A stretch of 64,000 nucleotides of DNA from Anaerolineae bacterium (GCA_018432315.1 JAHDLB010000005.1:38497-102496), one strand, 5' to 3'; numbered from the stretch's first letter, positions 16,872 to 24,715 are shown. Notes: generated from the letters alone by a model not told the origin. Made by a program: numbers and translations.

Positions 16872-16886
16872 TGTTTCATCCTTTAT

Positions 16887-16902
16887 ATTCACAAAGACGA
16901 AT
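16887..16902 (-). promoter_or_regulatory. ArsR-type operator (type A) upstream of arsR1
   Basis: ATTCACAAAGACGAAT is ATTCA-N6-TGAAT with one mismatch. It lies just upstream of the arsR1 start and next to a possible TTGTTT-N17-TAAACT promoter on the minus strand. Confidence 0.6.
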
Positions 16903-17045
16903 GCAGTTTACTTGAACAGCATCTTGAAAACAAGGGCGAATAGTCACCTGATTGACGTGACATAATTCATGACCAAGACAGGCCAATCCGGTCGTGCCAG
17001 GGGATTCAAAACGCACCAAAACCGGGTGACATCTATCATATCGCA

Positions 17046-17089
17046 TTGACAAGGCTGGCTGTTACGATATAATCCAATCTAGATTGAAC
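17046..17089 (+). promoter_or_regulatory. Promoter with type-B ArsR operator in front of arsA
   Basis: TTGACA (17046-17051), 16 bases, and TATAAT (17068-17073) are directly followed by TCCAATCTAGATTGAAC (17073-17089), whose core CAATCTAGATTG is a perfect palindrome. The same promoter-operator geometry is found in front of arsR2 (21409-21452). The operator covers the start-site region, as expected for repression. Confidence 0.85.
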
Positions 17090-17163
17090 TGTTTGTTTTG
17101 CGACTGCCCTGCTGTCCGGTCCCAATCCGGTGTGGGCAGTTCCACACGACGGCGGTTCGAGCG

Positions 17164-17180
17164 CGTAAGCGCGTTTTTTT
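17164..17180 (+). terminator. Short hairpin with T-tract in the arsA leader
   Basis: CGCG-TAAG-CGCG followed by eight T residues lies between the promoter and the arsA start. The stem is short, so it may act as a leaky terminator or attenuator. Confidence 0.4.
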
Positions 17181-17190
17181 TGCCCTAATA

Positions 17191-17208
17191 GTTCAATTTA
17201 AATTGGAC
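17191..17208 (+). promoter_or_regulatory. Second type-B ArsR operator in the arsA leader
   Basis: GTTCAATTTAAATTGGAC differs from the operators at 17073 and 21409 only in the central bases (TTTAAA versus TCTAGA). It lies about 100 bases downstream of the first one, still upstream of the arsA ATG, and may bind the same repressor as a second site or roadblock. Confidence 0.75.
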
Positions 17209-17259
17209 TATTCGTGTAAGCATATCTTCCGAAGCGCAACAGAGGCAGGACCAATTCAC

Positions 17260-19152
17260 ATGAACGCGCAGTTTATCTTCTTCTCTGGCAAAGGTGGCGT
17301 TGGCAAAACGAGCATGGCATGTACCACGGCGGTACGGCATGCGGATAATGGCTTGCGCACCCTGATCGTCACCACGGATCCGGCCTCGAACCTGGCCGAT
17401 GTCTTCGAGCAGCCGATTGGTCACAAGGTAACGGCGATTGATGATGTTCCCAATCTGTGGGCCATGGAGATCGACGCGGATCGCGCCACGGAAGAATACA
17501 TTGACCGGGCCATGGCGCCCATTCGCGCGGCTTTTCCACCGTCCATGGTGCAGGTGATGGAAGAGCAAATGAGCGGCCCCTGCACGGCAGAGGTTGCCGC
17601 CTTCGACCGCTTCGTAGATTTTCTGGAGGTCCCCGCGCCCCAGTCCAATGGCGGCACCGCGGGACTCCGTTTCGACGTGATCATCTTTGACACAGCTCCC
17701 ACCGGCCATACGCTGCGCTTGTTGGAACTGCCAGCAGAGTGGAGCCGTTCGATCGACGAAGCCGAGCACGGCAGCGGCCAGACGTGTATCGGGCCGACCG
17801 CAGCGATTCAGGACGCGAAACACAAATACGAGCGCGCGCTGGCGACCCTGCGCGACGAGGCGCAAACCTCCTTCATCTTTGTGCTGCAGCCTGAGGCGAC
17901 AGCGATCAAGGAAACCAAGCGCGCCATTCATGAATTGACCAAACTGAAGATCCACGCCCACGAACTCATCGTGAATGGGATTATTCCACCTGAAGCGGCA
18001 TCGAACGATCTGTTTGCCAGGCGGCGGACGATGCAAGCCGGTTACCTGACCCAGATCGAGAGCGACTTGCCACTTCCCACCCGACAGATGGTCCTGCTTC
18101 CCGGCGAAATTATGGGGACAGCAAGGCTGCGTGACGTGGCACGCATTCTGTTTGACGGAGAGGCTACCGCAGGCGGTCAGCTTGATGAGTATGTTGGTCA
18201 GCATGGTCCAATCGATCACACTCTTCCGAATATCGTTACCGTGCTCGCCCGCCTGGTGCCCAACGGTCACCGCCGGACGGTATTTTTCGCGGGTAAAGGC
18301 GGTGTGGGCAAGCCGGTTGCCTCGTGCTTGACGGCAGTCTGGTTGGCGCAACAGGGTTACAAAACCTTGCTGCTGACGACGGATCCGGCGGCTCACCTGG
18401 GCGATGTCCTGGGCGTGCCGGTTACGGACGCCGTGGCGGCTGTTGAGAGTGTGCCTAATCTGTGGGCGACCAAGATCGATCCCAAAGCGGCAGCGGATGA
18501 GTACAGAACGCGCATCCTGGAGGATGCTCGCCAACAGGGGCGGCCACCGGAAGCGATCGCCATGATGGCTGAAGAGCTGAACTCGCCGTGCACCGAGGAA
18601 ATCGCAGCATTTGATCGCTTCATCGATTTCGCATCGCAGAGCGAATGGCAGGTTGTTGTCTTCGACACCGCGCCGACCGGGCACACGCTGCGGATGCTGG
18701 AATTGCCTATCGATTGGAGCAAGCAGCTTGATGTGAAAGTCTTCGCGTCGGTTGATAGCTCGCTGGCGGACGATACAGCGAAGCAACGGTTCAGTGCGGT
18801 GATCGACATGATGCGCGATCCCGCGCAGAGCACGTTTGCCTTTGTGATGTACCCGGAATCAACGCCGATTGTCGAAGCTTACCGGGCCAGTGAAGAACTG
18901 CGCACGGTCGGCATCGAACCCGGCCTGGTCTTTGCCAACTTCATCATCCCGCCAGAGCAGGCCACGACGCCTTACAGCAGCGCACGGCGCAACATGCAGC
19001 AGAAATATATGGCCGAGATCGCGGGTCGCTTCGCGGTGCCGGTGGCGCAGATTCCACTGCTGCCTACCGAGGTCCAGGGGCTGGACACGCTCGCGCAGCT
19101 TGCCGGACAAGTCTATGGTCGCGCCTCGGTCCTGGCGGACGAAACACAATAA
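17260..19152 (+). CDS. arsA: ArsA arsenite pump-driving ATPase (two-domain)
   Basis: This 630-residue protein has two homologous ATPase halves. A1 has the P-loop GKGGVGKTS (about residues 9-17), the DTAPTGHTLRLLELP signature and Cys in SGPCTAEVAAFDRF. A2 has DTAPTGHTLRMLELP and Cys in SPCTEEIAAFDRF; the two Cys correspond to the arsenite-binding cysteines of the family. The A2 P-loop reads GKGGVGKPV (residues 345-353), with Pro at 352 in place of the Mg-coordinating Thr/Ser, so A2 may not hydrolyse ATP. The start at 17260 is the first ATG before the P-loop. It is 41 bases upstream of the second acr3. The usual ArsA partner is ArsB, and a pairing with Acr3 is also known. Confidence 0.92.
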   Translation: MNAQFIFFSGKGGVGKTSMACTTAVRHADNGLRTLIVTTDPASNLADVFEQPIGHKVTAIDDVPNLWAMEIDADRATEEYIDRAMAPIRAAFPPSMVQVMEEQMSGPCTAEVAAFDRFVDFLEVPAPQSNGGTAGLRFDVIIFDTAPTGHTLRLLELPAEWSRSIDEAEHGSGQTCIGPTAAIQDAKHKYERALATLRDEAQTSFIFVLQPEATAIKETKRAIHELTKLKIHAHELIVNGIIPPEAASNDLFARRRTMQAGYLTQIESDLPLPTRQMVLLPGEIMGTARLRDVARILFDGEATAGGQLDEYVGQHGPIDHTLPNIVTVLARLVPNGHRRTVFFAGKGGVGKPVASCLTAVWLAQQGYKTLLLTTDPAAHLGDVLGVPVTDAVAAVESVPNLWATKIDPKAAADEYRTRILEDARQQGRPPEAIAMMAEELNSPCTEEIAAFDRFIDFASQSEWQVVVFDTAPTGHTLRMLELPIDWSKQLDVKVFASVDSSLADDTAKQRFSAVIDMMRDPAQSTFAFVMYPESTPIVEAYRASEELRTVGIEPGLVFANFIIPPEQATTPYSSARRNMQQKYMAEIAGRFAVPVAQIPLLPTEVQGLDTLAQLAGQVYGRASVLADETQ

Positions 19153-19193
19153 GACGCCATCAACCCCATACATAACGAAACGAGGAGTAGCAA

Positions 19194-20348
19194 ATGTCCG
19201 TAAGTACGCAAGCATCTAAAAAGGGGGTAGCCAGGAAGCTCTCCCTTCTGGACCGGTTCCTGACGCTGTGGATCTTTCTAGCCATGGCTGTCGGCGTGAG
19301 TCTGGGACACTTCATCCCCAGCGTCGAGTCGTTCATCCACCGTTTTCAGGTTGGGACGACCAACATCCCGATTGCCATCGGGTTGATCCTGATGATGTAC
19401 CCCCCGTTTGCCAAGGTCAAGTTCGAAGAGTTGGGTGAGGTGTTCCGCAACAAGAAAGTGTTGGGCCTCTCGCTCGTTCAGAACTGGCTGGTGGGTCCGA
19501 CGCTGATGTTTTTCCTGGCGATCATCTTTCTGCACAACTATCCCGAATACATGGTCGGCCTGATCATGATTGGGCTGGCGCGCTGTATTGCGATGGTCAT
19601 TGTCTGGAACGAGCTGGCAAAGGGAGATACGGAATACGCCGCCGGGATTGTGGCGTTCAACAGCGTGTTCCAGGTGCTGTTCTACAGCGTGTATGCCTGG
19701 TTCTTCATCACCGTACTGCCGCCGCTGTTCGGGCTGGAAGGCAGCGTCGTGAGTATCGGGATCGGTCAGATTGCCGAAAGTACTTTCATCTACCTGGGCA
19801 TCCCGATGCTGGCCGGGTTCCTGACCCGCCTCGTGCTGCTGCGCGCCAAAGGCAAGGAATGGTACGAGACGAAGTTCATCCCGCGCCTCAGCCCGCTGAC
19901 ATTGATCGCGCTGCTGTTCACCATCGTCGTCATGTTCAGCCTGAAGGGCAACGTGATCGTTGAGATTCCGCTGGATGTCGTCCGAATCGCCATCCCGCTC
20001 CTGCTGTACTTTGTCATCATGTTCCTGGTCAGCTTCTGGATGGGCCACCGCCTGGGCGCGGATTACTCCAAGACGACAACGCTCTCCTTTACGGCGGCCA
20101 GCAACAACTTCGAGCTGGCAATTGCCGTAGCGGTGGCGGTGTTCGGCATCAATTCGGGCGCGGCATTTGCGGCTGTAGTCGGCCCGCTGGTTGAGGTGCC
20201 GGTGCTTATCGGCCTGGTCAATGTCGCGCTGTACTTCCAGCGGCGCTACTTCGCGCACGAACTGGAAGCCGCGCCCGATTCTATCGTGGCGGCGGCGGGC
20301 GAGGCGTGTCCTCCAAGCCGGGTACTTGCCGGCGATAGTGCCGACTGA
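19194..20348 (+). CDS. acr3: Acr3-family arsenite efflux permease (second copy)
   Basis: A 384-residue paralogue of the permease at 11832. The same hallmarks are present: [20 protein letters not shown], Cys in [34 protein letters not shown], and [17 protein letters not shown]. The start has GAGGAG nine bases upstream. It lies 41 bases after arsA on the same strand, so an ArsA-energised Acr3 pump is likely. The C-terminus is longer than in the first copy, ending in a Cys-containing tail. The two copies differ enough to have been acquired separately or to have diverged long ago. Confidence 0.95.
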   Translation: MSVSTQASKKGVARKLSLLDRFLTLWIFLAMAVGVSLGHFIPSVESFIHRFQVGTTNIPIAIGLILMMYPPFAKVKFEELGEVFRNKKVLGLSLVQNWLVGPTLMFFLAIIFLHNYPEYMVGLIMIGLARCIAMVIVWNELAKGDTEYAAGIVAFNSVFQVLFYSVYAWFFITVLPPLFGLEGSVVSIGIGQIAESTFIYLGIPMLAGFLTRLVLLRAKGKEWYETKFIPRLSPLTLIALLFTIVVMFSLKGNVIVEIPLDVVRIAIPLLLYFVIMFLVSFWMGHRLGADYSKTTTLSFTAASNNFELAIAVAVAVFGINSGAAFAAVVGPLVEVPVLIGLVNVALYFQRRYFAHELEAAPDSIVAAAGEACPPSRVLAGDSAD

Positions 20349-20494
20349 GGTTCGAACCAAAGCAGAAGATGCCCGGCTTTCACGATGCTGGGCATATCGG
20401 CAAACCACATAGCCAGTTCGCGCCAACTATCCTTGACGCCCTCGGCGCACGCAATAGGAGCGCCAACGATTCGCACGATAACGGGTTCATTCAT
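20246..20494 (-). pseudogene. Possible truncated small protein convergent with acr3
   Basis: From ATG 20494 the minus strand encodes EPVIVRIVGAPIACAEGVKD, then SWRELAMWFAD, which looks like the start of small proteins often seen beside arsD/arsR genes. The remaining residues look unrelated, and the last 33 codons are antisense to the acr3 3' end. I interpret it as a 3'-truncated gene that followed arsD. It has no good ribosome site. No other gene is seen in 20349-20585. Confidence 0.4.
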
Positions 20495-20585
20495 CCGCAA
20501 CACCCCGATCGTGTATTTGGGGTTCCTCGTTTCTGTTCGACCTGACAGCGGGCTTGCTGCACGCCGTTCACAGGAGATACGATAG

Positions 20586-20948
20586 CTATTCCTCCAGTGC
20601 CGAGCGCACTTCTGACAGGGAGGGGTATTCGCCGACCTTGATCACTTTGCCCCTAACCACGGTGATGGGCAGCGCCGCCATCTCGCGCTCTCGTATCAGA
20701 CCGACGACCTCAGCATTGCGGAGGAAGGCCTGTGGCTGGCTCGCCATCTGGTAGCGGGTTACAGAAACGCCCTCAGTCGTTAACGCCAGCACCATTTCGT
20801 TCACGTCGAGCAGCGTTTGATCCAGCGTGGGACCGCACAAGCCCGTGGGGCAGCACATGGGAGGATCGAACAGCTCGACGGCAGACGGCTCATAGGCTGT
20901 TCTGAGCGGAATTTGCTGGGCGGGTACGACGTTGATTGGCTCGCTCAC
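20586..20948 (-). CDS. arsD: ArsD arsenite metallochaperone
   Basis: A 120-residue protein with the diagnostic FDPPMCCPTGLCGP: Cys 32, 33 and 38, matching the three essential cysteines of ArsD. The body contains VSVTRYQMASQPQAFLRN and LPITVVRGKVIKVG, also typical. ArsD passes As(III) to ArsA and raises its affinity. The start is GTG 20948 with GGAGG upstream and gives a 20-residue N-terminal extension compared with the classical protein. It is downstream of arsR2 with a 46-base gap (arsRD operon), while arsA and acr3 run in the opposite direction under the same operator type. Confidence 0.92.
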   Translation of the reverse strand: MSEPINVVPAQQIPLRTAYEPSAVELFDPPMCCPTGLCGPTLDQTLLDVNEMVLALTTEGVSVTRYQMASQPQAFLRNAEVVGLIREREMAALPITVVRGKVIKVGEYPSLSEVRSALEE

Positions 20949-20994
20949 AATAGTTCAACCTCCGTTGGATTAATCGGGCAAAAAAAGAGCAGGC

Positions 20995-21393
20995 TTACGA
21001 TTTAACAGGCACTTCTTCATCCAGGTCGATATTTGCGAATTGAATGCCCGGTCCACATGTCAGGCGGCGAGGCTGGATACGATCCGGATCGAAAAAGTCG
21101 CCAAAAACGCGTTTCATTTCGTCGAGCGCTTGAAGATTAATCGAATAATAGACCCAGCGCGCATCAGAGGCGTCACGTTCTACGTTGACCAGTCCGGATT
21201 GGGTCAGAACCTTCATATGGTGCGAGATGAGCGTTGGCCCCACCTGCAAGGCTTCGCTGAGGTCACAGTTACACTGCAGACCTTGAATAATCAGTTCCAG
21301 AATTTGCAGCCGCTTGGGTTCGCCAATCACTTTGAGCCATTCCAGCAGCGTTTCGACATTTGATTTGGAGGAGGCTTCACCGGGCATGTTCAT
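20995..21393 (-). CDS. arsR: ArsR-family repressor 2
   Basis: A 132-residue winged-helix repressor with LQCNCDLSEAL (Cys-x-Cys in helix 3) and recognition helix VGPTLISHHMKVLTQSGLV, clearly different from ArsR1 and ArsR3. The C-terminus has one more Cys in TCGPGIQ. It is preceded by a consensus promoter overlapped by the type-B operator, and the same operator type controls arsA-acr3. This makes it the probable regulator of both arsRD and arsA-acr3. ATG 21393 or 21387 are both possible starts. Confidence 0.92.
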   Translation of the reverse strand: MNMPGEASSKSNVETLLEWLKVIGEPKRLQILELIIQGLQCNCDLSEALQVGPTLISHHMKVLTQSGLVNVERDASDARWVYYSINLQALDEMKRVFGDFFDPDRIQPRRLTCGPGIQFANIDLDEEVPVKS

Positions 21394-21408
21394 TACTCTC
21401 GTATATTA

Positions 21409-21452
21409 GTTCAATCTAGATTGGATTATAACGCCAAAACGGAACCTGTCAA
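21409..21452 (-). promoter_or_regulatory. Promoter with type-B ArsR operator in front of arsR2-arsD
   Basis: On the minus strand TTGACA (21447-21452), 16 bases and TATAAT (21425-21430) are followed by the operator at 21409-21425, with the core palindrome CAATCTAGATTG. This is the mirror image of the arsA promoter. Confidence 0.85.
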
Positions 21453-21522
21453 CTTCCAACAGAATCATTGTGCTAAACGTCATTGGTGCAGCATAACGAA
21501 TCACACTGTCAAGAATGCGACA

Positions 21523-21557
21523 AGAATATATTCTATATATTGAATGTTGAATATAAT
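21523..21557 (+). promoter_or_regulatory. AT-rich promoter region of the ferredoxin-DUF169 operon
   Basis: A perfect palindrome AGAATATATTCT (21523-21534) sits where a -35 box would be, followed by TATAAT (21552-21557). The stretch is much more AT-rich than its surroundings. The palindrome may be an operator of an unidentified regulator. Confidence 0.45.
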
Positions 21558-21614
21558 GATCGCGACTAGCCTTTCTAACTGCCAGCCGCGACCGTGTTCA
21601 AGGAGACAGCTCTA

Positions 21615-21980
21615 ATGCCAGCAAATCCGAATTTCACTAAACCCTGGCATGGCATCCCGCGCGAGGAGATTGAGTGGTATCCCACTGTGGTGACCGACCG
21701 GTGCATGGGATGTGGGATGTGCGTTACCTCGTGCGGACGCCAGGTTTACGCGTTTGACTATGAGGCGAATGTTGCGGTGGTGGAATATCCAAACCAGTGC
21801 ATGGTCGGCTGCACGACCTGCGCTACTGTCTGCACGCGCGATGCCATCGAGTTCCCCTCGCAAGGGTACATTCGGCAGGTGATTCGCAAGCGCAAGCTTG
21901 AGCGCCAGACCAAAGATGTGCTCAAAGCCAATCGGGAGCAGTACGACATCCGGCTGCGTGAAGAAACTCCGATTGAATAA
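21615..21980 (+). CDS. 2x[4Fe-4S] ferredoxin
   Basis: This 121-residue protein has two cluster motifs: CMGCGMCVTSCGRQV (Cys-x2-Cys-x2-Cys-x3-Cys) and CMVGCTTCATVCTRDAI. The C-terminal 40 residues are basic and helical. The start ATG 21615 follows AAGGAGA; a longer frame start at 21594 has no such signal. It is the first gene of a run with the DUF169 protein, a second ferredoxin and a PIG-L protein. It probably carries electrons for a reductase. The nearby ars genes suggest a role in arsenical or metal metabolism, which remains unproven. Confidence 0.85.
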   Translation: MPANPNFTKPWHGIPREEIEWYPTVVTDRCMGCGMCVTSCGRQVYAFDYEANVAVVEYPNQCMVGCTTCATVCTRDAIEFPSQGYIRQVIRKRKLERQTKDVLKANREQYDIRLREETPIE

Positions 21981-22050
21981 ATGTTGGCGCAGACAATCAA
22001 AGGTGGCGGGTAATCAGTGGAGTGCCCACCTACTTGGCGAGGTAAATGAC

Positions 22051-22818
22051 ATGATGTGTGATTATTCGTCACTCAGATCATCGGCTGAGCGTATGAAGGT
22101 CATTCTTGGGCTGTCGGCTCCGGCGGTGGGCGTGCGCTTGTTGTCGGCTGATGACGCAGTGCCTCCGAACACAGAAAGGCTACAGGGATACCGCTACTGT
22201 CAGGCGCTGATGGAAGCGCGGCACGGGCGCTCGGTCCTGCTCGATGGTGACGGTATTTCGTGCCCGGCTGCCGCCGCAGCGTTTGGCTTCCGTTCACTGC
22301 CGGAGAACCTGCAGAATGGCAAAGGATTGGTTGGGTTCGGCATTGTCGCGGACCCGGCGGTAGCCAGGCGCATGTTTGAAAACATGGCTACCCTGTCCCC
22401 CGGTGAGGTTCAGCGGCTGCACCTCTTTCCCCTGGATCGAGCCACTGAACAGCCAGACGTCATCGTGGTTGAGGACGAGGTTGAGAAACTGATGTGGCTC
22501 AACCTGGCATATCTGCATGTCATCGGGGGCGAGCGAATTGTGAGTTCGACTGCTGTGCTCCAGGCAACCTGTGTGGATTCCACGATCATCCCGTACCTGG
22601 AAGGGCGCTTGAATTTCAGCTATGGCTGCTACGGCTGCCGGGATGCGACCGATCTGGTCGGCAGCGAGACAGTGGTTGGATTCCCGGCTTCTGTGCTGCC
22701 CGCCATGATGGAGCACCTGGAATACCTCAACCAGAAGGCGATCCCCACATCACGCAGCAAAAAGGCCTGGGCTGTGTTGCAGAAAAAAGGGCAGAAAGCG
22801 GCTGAAACCAATGTGTGA
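22051..22818 (+). CDS. DUF169-family protein
   Basis: A 255-residue cytoplasmic protein. Recognisable DUF169 features are PAVGVRLL in the N-terminal part, the GYRYCQALMEARHGRSVLLD segment with DGISCPAAAAAFG, and the FSYGCYGCRDATD segment near the C-terminus, where conserved cysteines (C-x2-C) could hold a metal or cluster. The biochemical function of the family is not established; it often sits with ferredoxins and corrinoid or metal genes. Here it lies between two ferredoxins, with its 3' end overlapping the second one by eight bases. The start at 22051 (or 22054) is the first ATG after a GAGG box. Confidence 0.8.
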   Translation: MMCDYSSLRSSAERMKVILGLSAPAVGVRLLSADDAVPPNTERLQGYRYCQALMEARHGRSVLLDGDGISCPAAAAAFGFRSLPENLQNGKGLVGFGIVADPAVARRMFENMATLSPGEVQRLHLFPLDRATEQPDVIVVEDEVEKLMWLNLAYLHVIGGERIVSSTAVLQATCVDSTIIPYLEGRLNFSYGCYGCRDATDLVGSETVVGFPASVLPAMMEHLEYLNQKAIPTSRSKKAWAVLQKKGQKAAETNV

Positions 22819-23044
22819 TGCTCGAATGAAACCCGTGCTCAACAAACGACGCTGTTCCGCTCAAGTGCAGATTTGTCTGGCTATTCCAGCCTGTTCCCTG
22901 CAAGCGGTGATCTACGTCGAAGACGAAGAGGAGCCACTTGGCGGGCGAATCGAGTTCGACTATGCACGCTGCGATGGCTGCGGGAAGTGCACCGAGGAAT
23001 GCTGCGGCCAGGCTGTCGAGATGCGAGAAGCGCTTGTCAGTTAG
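22811..23044 (+). CDS. Small ferredoxin-like protein with one [4Fe-4S] motif
   Basis: A 77-residue protein whose C-terminal half has DYARCDGCGKCTEECCGQAVEM, giving one complete Cys-x2-Cys-x2-Cys-x3-Cys motif with an additional Cys. The N-terminal half contains CLAIPACSLQAV, a partial set of cysteines that may form an unusual second site. Translation can start at ATG 22811, overlapping the DUF169 stop, or at 22826. It lies in the same transcription unit as DUF169 and a PIG-L gene, with only seven bases before the next ATG. Confidence 0.8.
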   Translation: MCDARMKPVLNKRRCSAQVQICLAIPACSLQAVIYVEDEEEPLGGRIEFDYARCDGCGKCTEECCGQAVEMREALVS

Positions 23045-23051
23045 GGCGAAG

Positions 23052-23765
23052 ATGAGCAAACAAACGCTGCTGGTCATATTGGCCCATCCCGACGACGAAA
23101 GCTTCCCTATCGGCGGCACGCTGGCGAAATACGCTGCTGAGGGTGCGCGTGTAGTGCTTGTGTCCGCCACGCGCGGCGAGGCCGGTATTCGCGGTTTGGC
23201 CCCGGAGTCGGCAGGTGAGATTCGGGCGCGTGAGTTACAGCAAGCGGCAAAAACGCTGGGCATCTCTGACGTGCACTTTCTCGGATACCGTGACGGGGAA
23301 TTGTCGCTGGTCGATCCCGCCGCCATCCGGTCACAGGTCGCGAATCTCATCCGAGAGATTCAGCCCCAGGTAGTGATCACATTCGGTCCAGATGGCATTT
23401 CCGGCCACCCGGATCATATTGCCATTCACGAGATTGTGACCCAGGCATTTGATCAGGTGCAGCCGGTCGCCTGCCTGTACTACATAGCCCCCTCGGAGGC
23501 GACTCTACAAGGATGCGGTGTCGTGCCTTCGCCCCAGAAGACCGGCGGACCCGTGGCCGCTATCGATGTTGGCGAGCATTTGCTCACCAAAGTGCGGGCC
23601 ATGCAGTGCCATGCCAGCCAGCGCCCACCTTTTTCGGGATCGCCTGAAGAAGAGGTCGCTCGTATGGCGTGCCACGAGTATTTCACGCTCGTTCGTCCCC
23701 ATTTGAAGGAAGTATCGTGCTCAGACCTCTTTGCTCCTGTTCCAGATGTTTGTGTCAACAAATGA
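23052..23765 (+). CDS. PIG-L (LmbE-like) family deacetylase 1
   Basis: A 237-residue Zn-dependent N-deacetylase fold. The metal motif AHPDDE lies at about residues 11-16 and the second motif SGHPDHIAIHEI in the middle, with the typical RGEAG loop after the first helix. Family members remove acetyl from N-acetylglucosamine conjugates, as in mycothiol and bacillithiol synthesis, among other substrates. The start is ATG 23052, seven bases after the ferredoxin stop. A second PIG-L gene (30210) belongs to the same region. The substrate is unknown. Confidence 0.85.
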   Translation: MSKQTLLVILAHPDDESFPIGGTLAKYAAEGARVVLVSATRGEAGIRGLAPESAGEIRARELQQAAKTLGISDVHFLGYRDGELSLVDPAAIRSQVANLIREIQPQVVITFGPDGISGHPDHIAIHEIVTQAFDQVQPVACLYYIAPSEATLQGCGVVPSPQKTGGPVAAIDVGEHLLTKVRAMQCHASQRPPFSGSPEEEVARMACHEYFTLVRPHLKEVSCSDLFAPVPDVCVNK

Positions 23766-23833
23766 AAACGGCGACGACAGAGATCATGCGGTTAACCTGA
23801 AGACTGTCACTGTTAGGTGGGACGTATCGCGAT

Positions 23834-23859
23834 TACAATACATTCAGAAAAATGAATGT
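23834..23859 (+). promoter_or_regulatory. Promoter -10 box with type-A ArsR operator
   Basis: TACAAT (23834-23839) is followed by ATTCAGAAAAATGAAT (23842-23857), the best match to ATTCA-N6-TGAAT, embedded in a longer ACATTCA/TGAATGT palindrome. It precedes the lpd stub, the CKLC thioredoxin and arsR3. Confidence 0.75.
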
Positions 23860-23905
23860 TAAGAGTGGTTCGGTTTCCAATTTGATTTGAAGGAAACACA
23901 ATGTC

Positions 23906-24034
23906 ATGACCGAGCATTATAGACTGGCTGTGTCGGGCGGGAGGCCGGCAGGGTATGTAGCGGCCCTCCGGGCAGCGCAGTCGGGTGTGCGATCCACAAT
24001 TGATCATGGCGTTGGTCGACACCCAGCTTTTTGA
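23906..24034 (+). pseudogene. N-terminal stub of a dihydrolipoamide dehydrogenase-like flavoprotein
   Basis: The 42-codon frame reads HYRLAVSGGRPAGYVAALRAAQSG, closely matching the FAD-binding start GGGPAGYVAA.RAAQLG of Lpd-type flavoproteins. The third glycine is changed (GGRPAG), and the frame ends after a few unrelated residues. Nothing of the rest of the enzyme is present. It directly follows the type-A operator and precedes a thioredoxin gene, so a deletion has fused an lpd start to the following gene's leader. Confidence 0.6.
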
Positions 24035-24050
24035 AGCCAGGAGAAGGTTA

Positions 24051-24302
24051 ATGCTCAAAATACGAGTCGTGGGGCGCGGATGCAAGCTATGTGTCCAGAT
24101 CCTTGCCGTGGTGCAGCGGGTAGTAAACGCCTTCGACATCGACGCGAGTATTCGTAAGGTTACGGCACCAGCCGAAATCGAAAAGCATAACCTGGGTGCG
24201 CTGCCTGGGCTGGTTATCAATGACCGGGTTATGTGTGAGGGACGCGTTCCTTTGGAGGGAGAAGTGACGGGTTGGATATGGGATGAGTTGGAATCACAAT
24301 GA
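24051..24302 (+). CDS. Thioredoxin-family redox protein with CKLC motif
   Basis: An 83-residue protein of the small redox-active-disulfide family: LKIRVVGRGCKLCVQI, with CKLC in place of the CPNC found in the two paralogues at 13136 and 16249. The cis-Pro loop is present in LGALPGLVIND, and an extra Cys is in VMCEGR. The start at 24051 follows AGGAGAAGG. It is situated between the type-A operator and arsR3. The motif change would alter the redox potential, which might indicate a special partner. Confidence 0.75.
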   Translation: MLKIRVVGRGCKLCVQILAVVQRVVNAFDIDASIRKVTAPAEIEKHNLGALPGLVINDRVMCEGRVPLEGEVTGWIWDELESQ

Positions 24303-24352
24303 ACCCAATCGGAACTAAGGTCACGTTCGTTTGTCCGTGATGGAGTCCGGCT

Positions 24353-24664
24353 ATGTCTGACAAGTATGAGAGCCGGGCCAGGCTGTTTCGTGTATTAGGA
24401 CATCCTGCGCGGCTGCAAATTCTGGATATGCTGGCGATCAAGCCAAGCTGTGTGTGTGCGATCACCGAGCAAATGGGCTGTCGCCAGCCGTATGCGTCGC
24501 AGCAGTTGGCGGTGTTGCGCGAGGCGGGGCTGATCGTCGCGGAACGAGAAGGTCTCAACGTGCGCTACCGGCTGGCTTCGCCCGACGTGCAGCGTTTGAT
24601 ACAGCGCGAAGCCGATGTGATGACTCGTGTTGGACCATTATCTGCTCGCGAAAACAGCGGATGA
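24353..24664 (+). CDS. arsR: ArsR-family repressor 3
   Basis: A 103-residue winged-helix repressor with VLGHPARLQILDML, the Cys-x-Cys site SCVCAITEQMG, and recognition helix RQPYASQQLAVLREAGLI. The helix is nearly identical to that of ArsR1, in line with the same operator type (A) upstream of both. It follows the CKLC thioredoxin after 50 bases and precedes the thioredoxin-VKOR gene. It probably represses its own operon in response to As(III) or a related metalloid. Confidence 0.9.
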   Translation: MSDKYESRARLFRVLGHPARLQILDMLAIKPSCVCAITEQMGCRQPYASQQLAVLREAGLIVAEREGLNVRYRLASPDVQRLIQREADVMTRVGPLSARENSG

Positions 24665-24715
24665 TGGTCATGGCCTGATGCTTGACTATTGAAGTTCCCA
24701 GGAGAAAACGTGCTC

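Noticed and set aside
17185..18786. Long minus-strand frame opposite arsA
   Set aside because: It has no recognisable motifs, while arsA is complete with its P-loop and signature motifs on the plus strand.
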